Below are positions 43,493 to 53,899 of a DNA stretch of 64,000 nucleotides, one piece after another; position 1 is the stretch's first letter; every line of letters starts with the position of its first letter. This DNA is from Marinomonas sp. UCMA 3892 (GTDB taxonomy: Bacteria; Pseudomonadota; Gammaproteobacteria; Pseudomonadales; Marinomonadaceae): the NCBI RefSeq assembly GCF_012726345.1, contig NZ_PTXN01000005.1:271085-335084 (forward strand). Direction: 5' to 3'. A model generated the notes under the pieces. It made no database searches. It had not been told where the DNA came from and was given only the letters and a program-made list of their open reading frames with translations. A program made the translations under genes and the position numbers.

Positions 43493-46438
43493 TTAACGAT
43501 TCTCTTGCATGTTGGTTTGCGAATAAATAAGTTTTTCTAACAATATTTCGGCGCTCTGCAGACGTTGTTCTGTGGAAGCAATCTCTTGGTTTATGCTGTC
43601 CGCTTCTTCTGGAGAGCTTTCCAAACGCTTATTCAGTTTGTTAATTTGTGCTTTTGCCAAAGCAATGGCGATTTTTTCTTTTTTGATCTGATTAGCCAGA
43701 TCCATTTCTGGTTCGGCTTTGGCTTCGCTGTCAGCCACCGCATCTACTGTTTTCTCTACAGGCGTAGAAACGGAAGTAGCTGGTGTGGTTTCTTCTGCTT
43801 CAAGCGCGGCTAGCTTTTGCTGTGCTTCAATGAGCTTTTTAGGCCACTCCGATGCTTCTATCTCGCTTTCGTCTTTGCCTTGGTCTTTTAAAAGCTGAAT
43901 GTTTTTCTCGGCTTTCTTGATGCCGGCCTTAGCAATAGCTAGGTCGATCTTGCGTTTTTTAGCGGCATCCGCATCGATGTTAGCCCCTGGCGCACTGGCT
44001 TCTGTTGTAACAGGAGGTGTAGTTGTTTCTGCTGCCTGTTCTTTCTCAAGTGCGGCGAGTTTATCCTGTGCTTCTTTTAGTTTGCTTGGCCATTCAGACG
44101 CATTGATTTCAGCTTCGTCTTTGCCTTGCTCTTTTAGAAGCTGAATATTTTTTTCGGCTTTTTTAACGCCAGCTTTGGCAATGGCAAGATCTATCTTACG
44201 TTTTTTGATCGCGTCGGCATCAAGGTTGGTCGCAGGTTCTGCTTTAGCTGACGTTGACTCTGCTTTTTGCATAACGGTTTCTGGATTAGCTAAGGCTTTT
44301 TCCAGATCATCTGCACGCTGCTGCGCTTCTTGTAATTGCTGGCGAATTGCTTCGATTTCAGGCGCATCTATCTCTTCCGCCTTCTTCAAAGCCTTTTCAA
44401 CTTTCTTCACTGCGGCTTTGGCAATGGCTGCGTCGATCTTTAGTTTTTTCAATTCATCACTGGCGGCTGCTTTTGGTTCTGGCGTCGCGGTATTGGCATT
44501 TGACGCCGCTGTTGCACCTAGCTTGCTTACCGTTTCTTGGGCCGCTTTTAGATCGGCTTCAAAAGTCGCGATCTTGTCTTTTAATTCCTCATCATCGGGT
44601 GTTTCTGTTAGTTGCTTGTGCAGCTTCTTAAGTTTCACACCAATTAAGGCGACATCGACCTTGGCTTTCTTTAACTCGTCATTGGCTGGCGCTGCATTTG
44701 CTTTAGCGGCTGTGTCAGCGACACTTATAGGAGCATCCGTCGGTAGTTTGCTCAGTTGATCTTCCAGCGATGCTAAAGCTTTTTCTTGATCAGTGACTTG
44801 CAGTTGCAAGCTGTTGATCTCTTCCACGTGTTCGTTTTCTTGCGCTTCAAGCAACTGCTTTTGCAGTTTCTTCAGCTTAGATTTAGCAATAGCGACATCG
44901 ACTTTGAGCTTTTTCGATTCGTCATTAGTTGTAGGTGCAGCAGTCGGAGCCGCTTTTGCAGGTGCCGCTTTTTTCGTTTCGGTAGCTTTGCTTGGCGCTG
45001 CTTTTTGACGAGCAAGACGCTTCGCTTCTTTTTCTGCTGCTTCCGCTTCTTGACGGGCTTTACGAGCTTCAAAACGTTGCTTCGCCAAGTCGGATTTCAC
45101 ATTGGCTTCACGGGCCTCACGAATACTGCTCTTGGTGTGGCGGTAATATTGCACTAATGGAATGCTGCTTGGGCAGACATAAGAGCAAGCACCACATTCG
45201 ATACAATCAAATAAGTTATGGTGTTCGGCTTTTTCAAACTCTTGGCTTTTACTGAACCACAATAATTGTTGAGGCAATAGGCTTGCAGGGCAGGCTTGTT
45301 CACACATGCCGCAACGAATACAAGCTTGTTCTGGTGCTGGTGGAGGGAGCTCTTTTTTACTCGCCGCCAATATACAGTTACTGGTTTTGACGATAGGCAC
45401 AGCAGCTGAATCTAGGGTGTAGCCCATCATTGGCCCGCCCATAATTAAGCGACTGAGTTTTTTAGGCTCAGAATCCGCGTATTCCAACAAATGTTCAACA
45501 GGAGTGCCCAGTAACACTTCGACGTTTTGTGGGCTTTTAAGCGCGTCACCCGTCAAGGTGGTAAAGCGTGAAATCAAAGGTTTGCCCTGCGTGATCGCAT
45601 CATGAACAGCGACACAAGTGCCGACGTTTTGACATAAAACACCGATATCCGCTGGGTACTGTCCGCTTGGAACCTCTTTGCCAGTTAATAGCTGGATTAA
45701 CTGTTTTTCACCACCGGAAGGGTATTTAGTTGGCACCACGGCAATTTGTATCTTGCTGTTGCGCTGAGTAAGTACCGTTTTTAATGCTGCAATAGCGGTT
45801 GGCTTATTGTCTTCAATACCAATAATCACATTGTCTGCTTCAACAAGGTGTTGCAGCATTTCGATGCCTAACACGAGTTCGAGGGTCTTTTCTCGAATCA
45901 ACATGTCATCCGCAGTGATGTAAGGTTCACATTCTGCCGCGTTAATAATGAAGTGAGTCAACGGGTTCTTGTGCGCGCCTTGTAACTTTACTTGAGTTGG
46001 GAAGCCTGCGCCGCCCATACCGATGATGCCCATTTCAGACAAATAAGCCAGCACGTCAGTTTTGCAGATGTTTTGCCAGTTGTTTAGTGGTTCAAGTGTT
46101 GTCCATGTTTCATTACCGTCTGGCGTGAGGATAATGCAAAGATCGCTTAAGCCAGATGGATGGGCGATTAGGCGTTCTTCGATAGCTGCAATAGTGCCAG
46201 AAGTAGGAGCGTGCAAAAAACTACTCAAAAAACCATTGTTGATAGCGATGGTTTCGCCTTTTAACACCTTGTCGCCCACTTTTACTAATGGGCGAGAGCT
46301 CTGACCTATGTGTTGACCAAGTGGCAAAATTAGCTCGCTGGGTAAACTTGGTCGACCCAACGGCAATTGCAGTGATTGGGCTTTGTTTTCTGGTGGATGA
46401 ATGCCGCCGTGAAAAGAAAAAATGTTTGCTGTTTGCAT
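43493..46438 (-). CDS. rnfC: Rnf complex subunit C with extended repetitive C-terminus
   Basis: RnfC accepts or donates electrons to NADH through FMN and two [4Fe-4S] clusters. The first 450 residues are normal: GMGGAGFPTQVKL, ECEPYITADDMLIR, CIRCGMCEQACPASLLP and CIECGACSYVCPSSIPLVQYYR. The rest (about 450-981) is Ala/Lys/Glu-rich with six modules of about 55-75 residues beginning KK-x-KIDxAIAKA or similar; two are nearly identical (QGKDEAEINASEWP and QGKDESEIEASEWP). E. coli RsxC is about 740 residues. The repeats are probably helical hairpins at the membrane or cytosolic surface. Confidence 0.95.
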   Translation of the reverse strand: MQTANIFSFHGGIHPPENKAQSLQLPLGRPSLPSELILPLGQHIGQSSRPLVKVGDKVLKGETIAINNGFLSSFLHAPTSGTIAAIEERLIAHPSGLSDLCIILTPDGNETWTTLEPLNNWQNICKTDVLAYLSEMGIIGMGGAGFPTQVKLQGAHKNPLTHFIINAAECEPYITADDMLIREKTLELVLGIEMLQHLVEADNVIIGIEDNKPTAIAALKTVLTQRNSKIQIAVVPTKYPSGGEKQLIQLLTGKEVPSGQYPADIGVLCQNVGTCVAVHDAITQGKPLISRFTTLTGDALKSPQNVEVLLGTPVEHLLEYADSEPKKLSRLIMGGPMMGYTLDSAAVPIVKTSNCILAASKKELPPPAPEQACIRCGMCEQACPASLLPQQLLWFSKSQEFEKAEHHNLFDCIECGACSYVCPSSIPLVQYYRHTKSSIREAREANVKSDLAKQRFEARKARQEAEAAEKEAKRLARQKAAPSKATETKKAAPAKAAPTAAPTTNDESKKLKVDVAIAKSKLKKLQKQLLEAQENEHVEEINSLQLQVTDQEKALASLEDQLSKLPTDAPISVADTAAKANAAPANDELKKAKVDVALIGVKLKKLHKQLTETPDDEELKDKIATFEADLKAAQETVSKLGATAASNANTATPEPKAAASDELKKLKIDAAIAKAAVKKVEKALKKAEEIDAPEIEAIRQQLQEAQQRADDLEKALANPETVMQKAESTSAKAEPATNLDADAIKKRKIDLAIAKAGVKKAEKNIQLLKEQGKDEAEINASEWPSKLKEAQDKLAALEKEQAAETTTPPVTTEASAPGANIDADAAKKRKIDLAIAKAGIKKAEKNIQLLKDQGKDESEIEASEWPKKLIEAQQKLAALEAEETTPATSVSTPVEKTVDAVADSEAKAEPEMDLANQIKKEKIAIALAKAQINKLNKRLESSPEEADSINQEIASTEQRLQSAEILLEKLIYSQTNMQENR

Positions 46439-47034
46439 TAGTGAGCCACCTCTGCTTGGCGGTCAGTGGCAATAATATTAAGCGAGGTTGCCGCGATACC
46501 TTGCGGTTTGTCCCAAGACCAAGTTTTTGCTGTCACGCCGACTTCTACCATATCAATACAATCTACTGGGCAAGGCTCAACACAAAGGTCACAACCTGTG
46601 CATTCATCTGCAATTACCGTGTGCATTTGTTTTGCTGCACCCAAGATCGCATCGACAGGGCATGCCTGAATACACTTGGTACAGCCGATGCACTCATCTT
46701 CACGAATCACAGCAACACGTTTTGCACTTTCTGTTCCGTGATCGCCGTCTAATGGAACGGCTTCCACGTCTAATAAATCGGCTAATGCTTGAATAGTTGC
46801 TTGACCGCCTGGTGGGCAATGGTTAATGGCTTCACCGTTGGCGATGGCTTCGGCATAAGGGCGGCAACCTGGGTGACCGCATTGGCCACACTGAGTTTGC
46901 GGTAGCAGGGCGTCGATTTGGTCAACGATAGGATCGCCTTCCACATGGAATCGCACATTGGCGTAACCCAAAATCGCACCAAAGATAAGAGATAAAAGAA
47001 CCAGAATTCCAATAGCGAGTAAAACAGTAAACAT
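46438..47034 (-). CDS. rnfB: Rnf complex subunit B (ferredoxin-like)
   Basis: The 198-residue subunit has an N-terminal membrane anchor, a four-Cys cluster motif [16 protein letters not shown] and two ferredoxin-type 4Fe-4S motifs, [14 protein letters not shown] and [14 protein letters not shown]. It passes electrons between ferredoxin and the membrane core. Its stop overlaps the rnfC start (TAATG). It lies nine bases after rnfA. Confidence 0.96.
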   Translation of the reverse strand: MFTVLLAIGILVLLSLIFGAILGYANVRFHVEGDPIVDQIDALLPQTQCGQCGHPGCRPYAEAIANGEAINHCPPGGQATIQALADLLDVEAVPLDGDHGTESAKRVAVIREDECIGCTKCIQACPVDAILGAAKQMHTVIADECTGCDLCVEPCPVDCIDMVEVGVTAKTWSWDKPQGIAATSLNIIATDRQAEVAH

Positions 47035-47043
47035 TTTTGGCTC

Positions 47044-47625
47044 CTAAATCTGCACAAGGGCGGTGAAGCCCATGAAAGCAAGAGCCATAAGGCCTGCGGT
47101 AATCATACCGATAGCAGAACCTTTAAACACAGTCGGCACGTCCGCCACGTTAATACGTTCACGCATAGCAGAGAATAGAATCAGTACGAAGGAGAAACCA
47201 ACCGCGGCGCCAAAACCATAAAGAATGGATTCTACAAAGCCGTTTTGTTTGCTGATATTTTGCAATGCTACACCCAATACCGCACAGTTGGTGGTGATCA
47301 AAGGCAAGAAAATACCTAATACGCGATACAATAGTGGGCTGGTTTTATGAACCACCATTTCAGTGAATTGCACAACAACGGCGATCACCAAGATAAAGGA
47401 AATGGTTTGTAGGTACTCAAGACCAAATGGCTGAAGTATGTAGGTATAAGTGAGATAGCTACATAGGCTCGACAATGTCAAAACAAAGGTCGTGGCCATT
47501 GCCATACCAATAGAGGTTTCTAGTTTCCCAGACACGCCCATGAAAGGGCATAGGCCCAGAAACTGTACCAATACAAAGTTATTAACCAGAATGGTACTGA
47601 CCAGAATCAGGAGATATTCAGTCAT
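47044..47625 (-). CDS. rnfA: Rnf complex subunit A
   Basis: RnfA is a membrane core subunit homologous to RnfE. The 193 residues contain [55 protein letters not shown] and [16 protein letters not shown]. It is the first gene of rnfABCDGE-nth. A perfect 10-bp stem hairpin (47664-47687) lies in its leader, about 40-60 bases before the start. Confidence 0.96.
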   Translation of the reverse strand: MTEYLLILVSTILVNNFVLVQFLGLCPFMGVSGKLETSIGMAMATTFVLTLSSLCSYLTYTYILQPFGLEYLQTISFILVIAVVVQFTEMVVHKTSPLLYRVLGIFLPLITTNCAVLGVALQNISKQNGFVESILYGFGAAVGFSFVLILFSAMRERINVADVPTVFKGSAIGMITAGLMALAFMGFTALVQI

Positions 47626-47663
47626 CTCAAATCCAAAACATGTGGTGAATATTGTGTGATTTT

Positions 47664-47687
47664 AGATGCTTTTAGAGAAAAGCATCT
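47664..47687. promoter_or_regulatory. Perfect hairpin in the rnfA leader
   Basis: AGATGCTTTT (47664-47673) pairs exactly with AAAAGCATCT (47678-47687) around a four-base loop. It could be an operator dyad or a leader RNA stem; no regulator can be named. Confidence 0.5.
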
Positions 47688-47812
47688 GCGAGCGTAACTA
47701 TACCAATCTGCTTATAACTAACAAGACTAAAGCTTTTGTATTTCTAGTCCGATTTAGTATATAGATAATAAGTTATGCTTATATAAGTTTGGTTTATGTT
47801 TCTTTATTAATG

Positions 47813-47869
47813 CCAATGCCCACCTTATTAAGAATGTTTCTTATTAACTAAGGTGAGCATTGGTTTTTT
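47813..47869. terminator. Long hairpin between rnfA and metG
   Basis: CCAATGCCCACCTTA pairs with TAAGGTGAGCATTGG (one mismatch) and TTTTTT follows on the plus strand. It lies 50 bases after metG on the minus strand and probably ends metG, though the T-run is on the other strand. Confidence 0.6.
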
Positions 47870-47916
47870 ACTGAGCTTTTTTAGAGCTTAAAAAGGAATT
47901 AAGCCCTAATGCGCGA

Positions 47917-49956
47917 TTACATCACACGTTGGCCAGGTTTAGCGCCAGCATGAGGTTCTAGTAGGTAAATTTCTTCACCACCAGGGCCTGCGGCTAAAAC
48001 CATACCTTCTGACATGCCAAACTTCATTTTGCGAGGTGCAAGGTTCGCTACCATGACAGTGTGTTTGCCTTCTAAGTCTTCTGGCTTATAAGCAGACTTA
48101 ATACCAGAGAATACAGTGCGAGTTTCGCCGCCTATGTCCAAGGTCAGTTTTAGTAGCTTATTGGCTTTTTCTACGTGCTCGGCTTTGACGATCAAAGCAA
48201 TACGTAAGTCCACTTTGGCGAAGTCGTCAAAATTGATTTCCGCTTCAAGAGGCTCTTTGCTCAATTCAGTTTCAACTTGTTTCGGAGCGGCGGCTTCTTT
48301 CGCAGCGGCTTCTTGTTTGCCTTCTTCAATGATGGCGTCAATCTGTGTTTGTTCAATACGGCCCATTAGCGGCTTGAATTTGTTTACGGTTTTGCCAAAC
48401 AGCAATTCGCTGCGGTTATCCCATGTTAGTTCTTTGCCAAGGAAGGCCTCGGCGTCGGTCACTAGGTTCGGCATAACCGGTTTCAAGTAGGTCGCCAAAA
48501 TGCTGAACAGGTTCAATGCAACGGTACACACGGCTTGAACTTGAGGTAGGGTCGCTTCGTCTTTTGCCAATACCCAAGGTGCTTGAACGGCAATGTATTC
48601 GTTTGCCACGTCCGCAAGGCGCATGATTTCACGAATCGCTTTACCGTATTCACGACCTTCAAAGTGTTCTGCAATCAAGTCGCCTGCGTCGATGAAAGAT
48701 TGAATCATCTCGGCTTCGCTTACTTCACTTGCCAACTGGCCATCGAATTTCTTGTTGATGAAGCTAGCCGTACGGCTGGCAATGTTGACTACTTTACCCA
48801 CAATGTCTGAGTTCACGCGTTGTAAGAAATCACTTAGGCTAAGGTCGATATCGTCAACACGGGAGTTAAGCTTGGCTGCATAGTAGTAACGCAAGTATTG
48901 TGGGTCCAAATGCTTCAGATAAGTACGCGCTTTAATAAAAGTGCCGCGTGATTTAGACATTTTTTCGCCATCAACCGTAACATAGCCGTGTGCATTGACC
49001 GCGGTTGGTGTTCGGTAACCAGCGCAATCCAACATCGCAGGCCAGAACAAAGCGTGGAAGTTGATGATGTCTTTACCGATAAAGTGGTAAAGCTCCGCAT
49101 CAGAATCTTTCGCCCAGTAGTCATCAAATTCCAAACCTTCGGTACGATCACAAAGGTTTTTGAAGCTCGCCATGTAACCGATAGGTGCGTCTAGCCAAAC
49201 GTAGAAATATTTGCCCGGCGCATCTGGGATTTCAAAACCAAAGTAAGGAGCATCACGGCTGATGTCCCATTCTTTCAGGCCAGAATCCAACCACTCAGAT
49301 AGCTTGTTCGCGACTTGATCTTGTAACGTACCACTGCGCGTCCACTTCGCTAGGAAGTCTTGAAAATCAGGCAGTTTGAAGAAGTAATGTTCAGAATCTT
49401 TCTCAATTGGTGTCGCGCCAGAATAAACAGAACGCGGATTGATCATTTCCATTGGCGTGTAAGTCGCAGAACAGACTTCACAGTTATCACCGTATTGATC
49501 TTCTGCTTTACACTTAGGGCAAGTACCCTTGATGAAACGATCTGCAAGGAACATTTCTTTCTCAGGGTCGTACGCTTGCACGATAGAACGCACAGCGATC
49601 TTGCCATTATCACGCAATGCTTTGTAGATGCTGTTAGAAAACTCACGGTTTTCTTCAGAATGCGTGGAATAGTAATTATCGTAACCAATTAAGAAGTCAT
49701 TAAAGTCTGCCATGTGTTCTTGGCGAACACCTTCGATCAACTCTTCTGAGGTGATGCCATTTTGCGCAGCTTTAATCATAATCGCCGTGCCGTGAGCATC
49801 ATCAGCACATACTGCTGTACAAACATGGCCGCGCATTTTTTGAAAACGCACCCAGATATCGGTTTGGATGTGTTCCAGCATGTGCCCTAAATGGATGGAA
49901 CCATTTGCATAAGGAAGGGCGCTGGTGACTAAAATTTTGCGTTGCGTTTGTGCCAT
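47917..49956 (-). CDS. metG: Methionyl-tRNA synthetase
   Basis: MetG charges tRNA-Met. The 679 residues contain HLGHM (HIGH motif), the zinc knuckle [29 protein letters not shown] and a C-terminal tRNA-binding OB domain ([21 protein letters not shown]) joined by an Ala/Lys linker. The length is that of the dimeric E. coli type. The gene is divergent from apbC, as in enterobacteria, with a 280-base intergenic region that shows no other gene. Confidence 0.98.
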   Translation of the reverse strand: MAQTQRKILVTSALPYANGSIHLGHMLEHIQTDIWVRFQKMRGHVCTAVCADDAHGTAIMIKAAQNGITSEELIEGVRQEHMADFNDFLIGYDNYYSTHSEENREFSNSIYKALRDNGKIAVRSIVQAYDPEKEMFLADRFIKGTCPKCKAEDQYGDNCEVCSATYTPMEMINPRSVYSGATPIEKDSEHYFFKLPDFQDFLAKWTRSGTLQDQVANKLSEWLDSGLKEWDISRDAPYFGFEIPDAPGKYFYVWLDAPIGYMASFKNLCDRTEGLEFDDYWAKDSDAELYHFIGKDIINFHALFWPAMLDCAGYRTPTAVNAHGYVTVDGEKMSKSRGTFIKARTYLKHLDPQYLRYYYAAKLNSRVDDIDLSLSDFLQRVNSDIVGKVVNIASRTASFINKKFDGQLASEVSEAEMIQSFIDAGDLIAEHFEGREYGKAIREIMRLADVANEYIAVQAPWVLAKDEATLPQVQAVCTVALNLFSILATYLKPVMPNLVTDAEAFLGKELTWDNRSELLFGKTVNKFKPLMGRIEQTQIDAIIEEGKQEAAAKEAAAPKQVETELSKEPLEAEINFDDFAKVDLRIALIVKAEHVEKANKLLKLTLDIGGETRTVFSGIKSAYKPEDLEGKHTVMVANLAPRKMKFGMSEGMVLAAGPGGEEIYLLEPHAGAKPGQRVM

Positions 49957-50236
49957 TTTTGATAAGCCTGCTGGATTAAAAAAGGTCTAGTATTCTATCA
50001 ATAATTAGGCGCAGATGACGAATAAATAAAGCGTCTAAAGGATAGATAGTCTAAGAAAAGCGACATTATAAGTCCCAATCCCGCATGTGCAAGCGCTAGT
50101 CTTCTTTCTAAGTCTTGCTTTTCTGTAATTTGCCCCCAAACTTGGCACAAGGTTTTAAACTAAACATTCTTTAAGAGATCGTTGACCGATGTCACGAGCG
50201 ACGGTGTCTTTATTTTCCGTCTTACAAGGATCCCCT

Positions 50237-51307
50237 ATGCTAACTGATGCCCAATTACAGGCGACTTTAGAAACTCTAATCGACGACAACAGCGGTCAAC
50301 CTTATGGTGCTGTTTGGAATGTTGTTGCGGATGATAGCCGAGTTCATGTCACTTTAACGCTCGGCTATCCTGCGCAAAAACAACAAGCTCAACTAGAAGC
50401 CAAAATAAAAGACCTAATGGCGGATGCCCGTAATTTGGTGTTAGATATCGATTTTCAAGTCAAAAGCCAAGCCACACAAGGCAGCATTCCAGGAATGAAA
50501 GGCGTGAAAAATATCATCGCCGTGGCGTCTGGTAAAGGTGGTGTGGGGAAATCCACTACTACCGTTAACCTAGCGCTAGCTATGGCAAAAGAGGGCGCTC
50601 GTGTTGGTATTCTGGATGCGGACATCTACGGCCCTAGCCAAGGTATGTTGCTTGGGTTTGAAGAAGGTACTCGTCCACAAGTCCGCGAAGACAAATTTTT
50701 CGTGCCACCAACTGCGTTTGGTGTGCAGGTGATGTCGATGGCGTTTCTAACCACCAAAGACACTCCTCTTGCATGGCGTGGGCCTATGGTGACAGGCGCC
50801 TTGATGCAGATTCTAACGCAAACCGATTGGGATAATCTTGATTACCTCTTCATAGACATGCCACCAGGCACTGGTGATATTCAACTTACTCTTGCGCAAA
50901 AAGTGCCTGTTGCCGGTTCTGTTGTTGTGACCACACCGCAAGACATTGCTTTATTGGATGCTCGTCGTGGTATAGAAATGTTCAACAAGGTCAATATCCC
51001 TGTATTGGGTGTAGTAGAAAACATGTCGACGCATATTTGCTCCAATTGCGGCCATCATGAAGCCATATTTGGGGATGAAGGCGGCGCGAGCCTAGCAAAA
51101 GAATATAACGTCAATGTGTTGGGTAAACTGCCATTAAGCCTAGCGATCCGCGAACAAAGCGATGCTGGCCGACCAATCGTGGTAAATGCACCAGAAAGTG
51201 ATACCGCAGGCATTTATCAGTCGATTGCACGCAAGCTTGGTGCTACCCTTGCATCCCAACAAAATGAACAAACAGCTATGCCAATCATTGGCATGAGCGA
51301 CGATTGA
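50237..51307 (+). CDS. apbC: Iron-sulfur carrier ATPase ApbC/Mrp
   Basis: ApbC/Mrp is a P-loop ATPase that carries Fe-S clusters. The 356 residues have an N-terminal DUF59-like region, Walker A SGKGGVGKST, DADIYGPSQ, MPPGTGDIQLTL and CSNCG (Cys pair for cluster binding). The frame also opens at 50189, but the ATG at 50237 has AAGGA six bases upstream and begins MLTDAQLQATLE. It is divergent from metG and nine bases before dcd. Confidence 0.95.
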   Translation: MLTDAQLQATLETLIDDNSGQPYGAVWNVVADDSRVHVTLTLGYPAQKQQAQLEAKIKDLMADARNLVLDIDFQVKSQATQGSIPGMKGVKNIIAVASGKGGVGKSTTTVNLALAMAKEGARVGILDADIYGPSQGMLLGFEEGTRPQVREDKFFVPPTAFGVQVMSMAFLTTKDTPLAWRGPMVTGALMQILTQTDWDNLDYLFIDMPPGTGDIQLTLAQKVPVAGSVVVTTPQDIALLDARRGIEMFNKVNIPVLGVVENMSTHICSNCGHHEAIFGDEGGASLAKEYNVNVLGKLPLSLAIREQSDAGRPIVVNAPESDTAGIYQSIARKLGATLASQQNEQTAMPIIGMSDD

Positions 51308-51316
51308 GGAAAAGAA

Positions 51317-51901
51317 ATGCGTTTGTGTGACCGAGATATTATAAAAGCCCTAGACGAAGGTTCTATCGTTATCGAGCCTCGCCCCGACAACAGCGTCATC
51401 AGTGGCGTATCTGTTGATTTACGGTTGGGGAATTCGTTTCGCGTCTTTCAAGGTCACCCTGCGCCTTACCTTGACCTAAGCAGCTCAAAAGCTGACCTTA
51501 GCAAGGTTATCGAATCTGTCATGAGTGAAGAAATACTGGTCGACGACGGCAAGCCTTTCTTTATTCATCCAGGGGAGTTGGTACTAGGTGTCACCAAGGA
51601 ATCAGTCACTTTACCTGATAACCTAGTCGGTTGGCTCGATGGTCGCTCTTCCTTAGCGCGCCTTGGTTTAATGGTTCATGTAACCGCACATCGCATCGAC
51701 CCAGGTTGGAGCGGCGGCATAGTTCTAGAATTCCTTAACGGCGGCAAACTGCCCATTGCCCTAAGCCCGGGCATGACAATCGGTGCCATCAACTTTGAAA
51801 CCATGTCGGGGTCAGCGGAGCGTCCTTATAACAAGCGTGATAATGCTAAGTATAAAGACCAGACCTCAGCGGTTGGTAGCCGGATTTCCGGCGAGAATTA
51901 G
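51317..51901 (+). CDS. dcd: dCTP deaminase
   Basis: Dcd deaminates dCTP to dUTP for thymidylate synthesis. The 194 residues have [49 protein letters not shown] with the catalytic region, [16 protein letters not shown] and the C-terminal [12 protein letters not shown]. It shares a transcript with apbC. A terminator follows at 51941, and the second accessory island starts at about 52015. Confidence 0.96.
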   Translation: MRLCDRDIIKALDEGSIVIEPRPDNSVISGVSVDLRLGNSFRVFQGHPAPYLDLSSSKADLSKVIESVMSEEILVDDGKPFFIHPGELVLGVTKESVTLPDNLVGWLDGRSSLARLGLMVHVTAHRIDPGWSGGIVLEFLNGGKLPIALSPGMTIGAINFETMSGSAERPYNKRDNAKYKDQTSAVGSRISGEN

Positions 51902-51940
51902 TTTTTAATTGCAAATTGGTTTTTCTTACGTTCAATAGGA

Positions 51941-51966
51941 AAGAGGCTTTGGCCTCTTTTTTGTTT
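51941..51966 (+). terminator. Terminator of apbC-dcd
   Basis: AAGAGGC (51941-51947) pairs with GCCTCTT (51952-51958), followed by TTTTTTG. Confidence 0.88.
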
Positions 51967-52014
51967 TTATCAATTCAAATAGTTACTTCTCAATGTTTCC
52001 TAGTTTGCAAGCTT

Positions 52015-52605
52015 GGTTCCGCTCTGCTGAGCGGGTAACTTTTGTCCAGATCCACAAAAGTAACCAAAAGGTCTCTTTATCGGGCTATCGCCCAAACGTC
52101 TCATTCGTTTTGTTTAATATTGGTTCAGCAAGACGACTTTTATCGTAAGGCATAGATTGTTTTTGCTGGTGGAGGGAGGGGGTATTTTTAACTGACCCTG
52201 AAACTCCATAGGGTCGCGCAACTTCGTCGCGTCGAACTGACTTCTTCGGAATTTAGATTCCATTCAAACGCCTTATATTCCCAACCTTTATTCCGCTTTT
52301 TAATTCAGGAAAAAGCTGAGAGGGTAACTTTTGTCTATCGATATATAAGTTACCAAAAGGTCGCTCTATCGGGCTATCGCCCAAACGTCTCATTCACTTT
52401 GTTTAAGATTGGTCTAGCAGGACGATTTTTACCGTAAGGCATAGATTGGTTTTGCTGGTGTAGGGAAAGGTATTTTTAACTGACCCTGAAACTCCATAAA
52501 GTCGCGCAACTTCGTCGCGTCGAACTGGCTTCATGTGTGATGCTGGTTTTTGTAGGGCGGATGAGGGAGGTACGACCGTGATCCGCCGTTGAAAGTGAAG
52601 CTTTC
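52015..52605 (+). repeat. Dispersed 365-bp island repeat, two copies at the left border
   Basis: Two direct copies (about 52015-52240 and 52257-52605) repeat the modules of 11277-11745, ending CGCGCAACTTCGTCGCGTCG each time, with GGGCTATCGCCC before. The second has an extended hairpin arm (TTAATTCAGGAAAAAGC). A linker GGGCGGATGAGGGAGG and a GAAGCTTTC hairpin close the second copy. Inverted copies lie at 56623 and 58507, so the island has repeats pointing inward. Confidence 0.85.
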
Positions 52606-52629
52606 ATTGTCTGAAACCAATTTTATTTG

Positions 52630-52951
52630 TGGATGGAATTTAAAACACAATTCATGGGTGGATATACAGTCTATTTTTGTGATGAACGCTTTATTGCTCG
52701 TTTAACCATTTTAAATAAACCGGTTGTGCGCGTTTTGTGCTGGAGGTAAGTAAGAAAGTCCTCTAATATCAATGAATAAGAATCTACAGTGTAGAAATAA
52801 CGCGCTGTGGATAAAAGGAAAAACACGCATGCTCGTTTTTCCTGTTTTAACTTTTGTTGATACCTCTATTTATGGTTTTAGAGTCAGTGACTTATAGTAA
52901 TATTGAGAAGGTTTCCAATCTGTGTAAACGCGCATGCGCATTAACAAAATG
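52630..52951 (+). repeat. Conserved cassette-array leader, copy at second array
   Basis: It matches 14455-14778 closely over its length and ends at the same ACAAAATGTT, where the core GTTGAAC (52951-52957) begins. It has the TGTGGATAA box at 52806-52814, the dyad AGTCAGTGACT and TATAGT. As the upstream edge of a cassette array, it may be an attI-like recombination site or promoter segment. Confidence 0.7.
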
Positions 52952-53047
52952 TTGAACTAAGCCGCTTCGCGGGCCTTTTCTTAGTTTCCCTAATTCCCTC
53001 ATTTATAACCAAACTTAATCTTCCAATCAACAATGGAGAATTAAGTC

Positions 53048-53899
53048 ATGACACCTTTACGCAAACAGGTGATAGATCAGATGACCCTAGAAGGTTTTTC
53101 TGTGTCTACGCAAAGAGCTTATTTATATCAATTAACAGAAGTTGCACGCTATTTTCGTATGCCTCCTGATCGGCTTAACCAAACCGATATCCAACAATAT
53201 TTGCTGTATCTAATAAGAGAACGAGGATGGAGCTGGTCAAGTTGCCGTCAAGCGTTACATGCTCTGAACTTTCTATACCGAAAAGTCGCGAACAAAACGA
53301 TGCCATCGGTATCACTTCCTCATCCTAATAAATCTCAGAAAATCCCAGACTTGCTCTATCCAGATGAAGTGCAAGCGATGATCAGATGCTGTCAGCATCC
53401 AAAAGTGTATGTCGCCATGGTGTTGGCATATACGACAGGGATGAGAATAAGTGAGGTTAATGAGCTGCGAGTCAATGATTTAGACCTTACCCATCACTGC
53501 ATCAAAGTAAGGCAAGGGAAGGGGCAGCAAGATCGCTATGTTCTGTTTCCACAAAGCTTGCAACAGGTGCTAGGTCGCTATTGGCAACGTTACGAACCTT
53601 GTGATGTGGTGGTTTATGGATTGGATAAGCACCGTCCTCTGCATAGCAAATACCTACGATTAGAAACTAAGGAAGCTGCTAAGCGAGCAGGGATCCAAAA
53701 ATGCATTCGTTTTCATAGTTTGCGTCATGCGTTTGCTTGTCATCAACTGTTAGCTGGAATGCCTTTACCAAGGCTGCAAGCCTTATTAGGCCATAAGCAG
53801 ATTCAAACCACTTTTCGTTATCTGCAATGGGTCGCGATGATGGATCTAAAGAGACGGGATAGTGAAGATTTATTGCTATCCGACTGGTGGCCATCATGA
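53048..53899 (+). CDS. IS91-associated tyrosine recombinase
   Basis: The 283-residue protein is a phage-type tyrosine recombinase. It has an N-terminal SAM-like core-binding domain (GFSVSTQRAYLYQLTEVARY), the catalytic Arg in YTTGMRISEVNELRV, HSLRHAFACHQLLAGM (His-x-x-Arg), and LLGHKQIQTTFRYLQ (His and catalytic Tyr). It lacks the extra domain that defines integron integrases (IntI), so it is not an attC integrase. Such genes accompany the transposase in a group of IS91 elements. The stop TGA overlaps the transposase ATG. Confidence 0.9.
   Translation: MTPLRKQVIDQMTLEGFSVSTQRAYLYQLTEVARYFRMPPDRLNQTDIQQYLLYLIRERGWSWSSCRQALHALNFLYRKVANKTMPSVSLPHPNKSQKIPDLLYPDEVQAMIRCCQHPKVYVAMVLAYTTGMRISEVNELRVNDLDLTHHCIKVRQGKGQQDRYVLFPQSLQQVLGRYWQRYEPCDVVVYGLDKHRPLHSKYLRLETKEAAKRAGIQKCIRFHSLRHAFACHQLLAGMPLPRLQALLGHKQIQTTFRYLQWVAMMDLKRRDSEDLLLSDWWPS

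Noticed and set aside
43565..45255. Long plus-strand frames opposite rnfC
   Set aside because: They mirror the repetitive Ala/Lys/Glu codons of rnfC and have no start signals.
53048..53899. Tyrosine recombinase as an integron integrase
   Set aside because: No IntI-specific extra domain; it overlaps an IS91 transposase gene, as in IS91 elements with an accessory recombinase.
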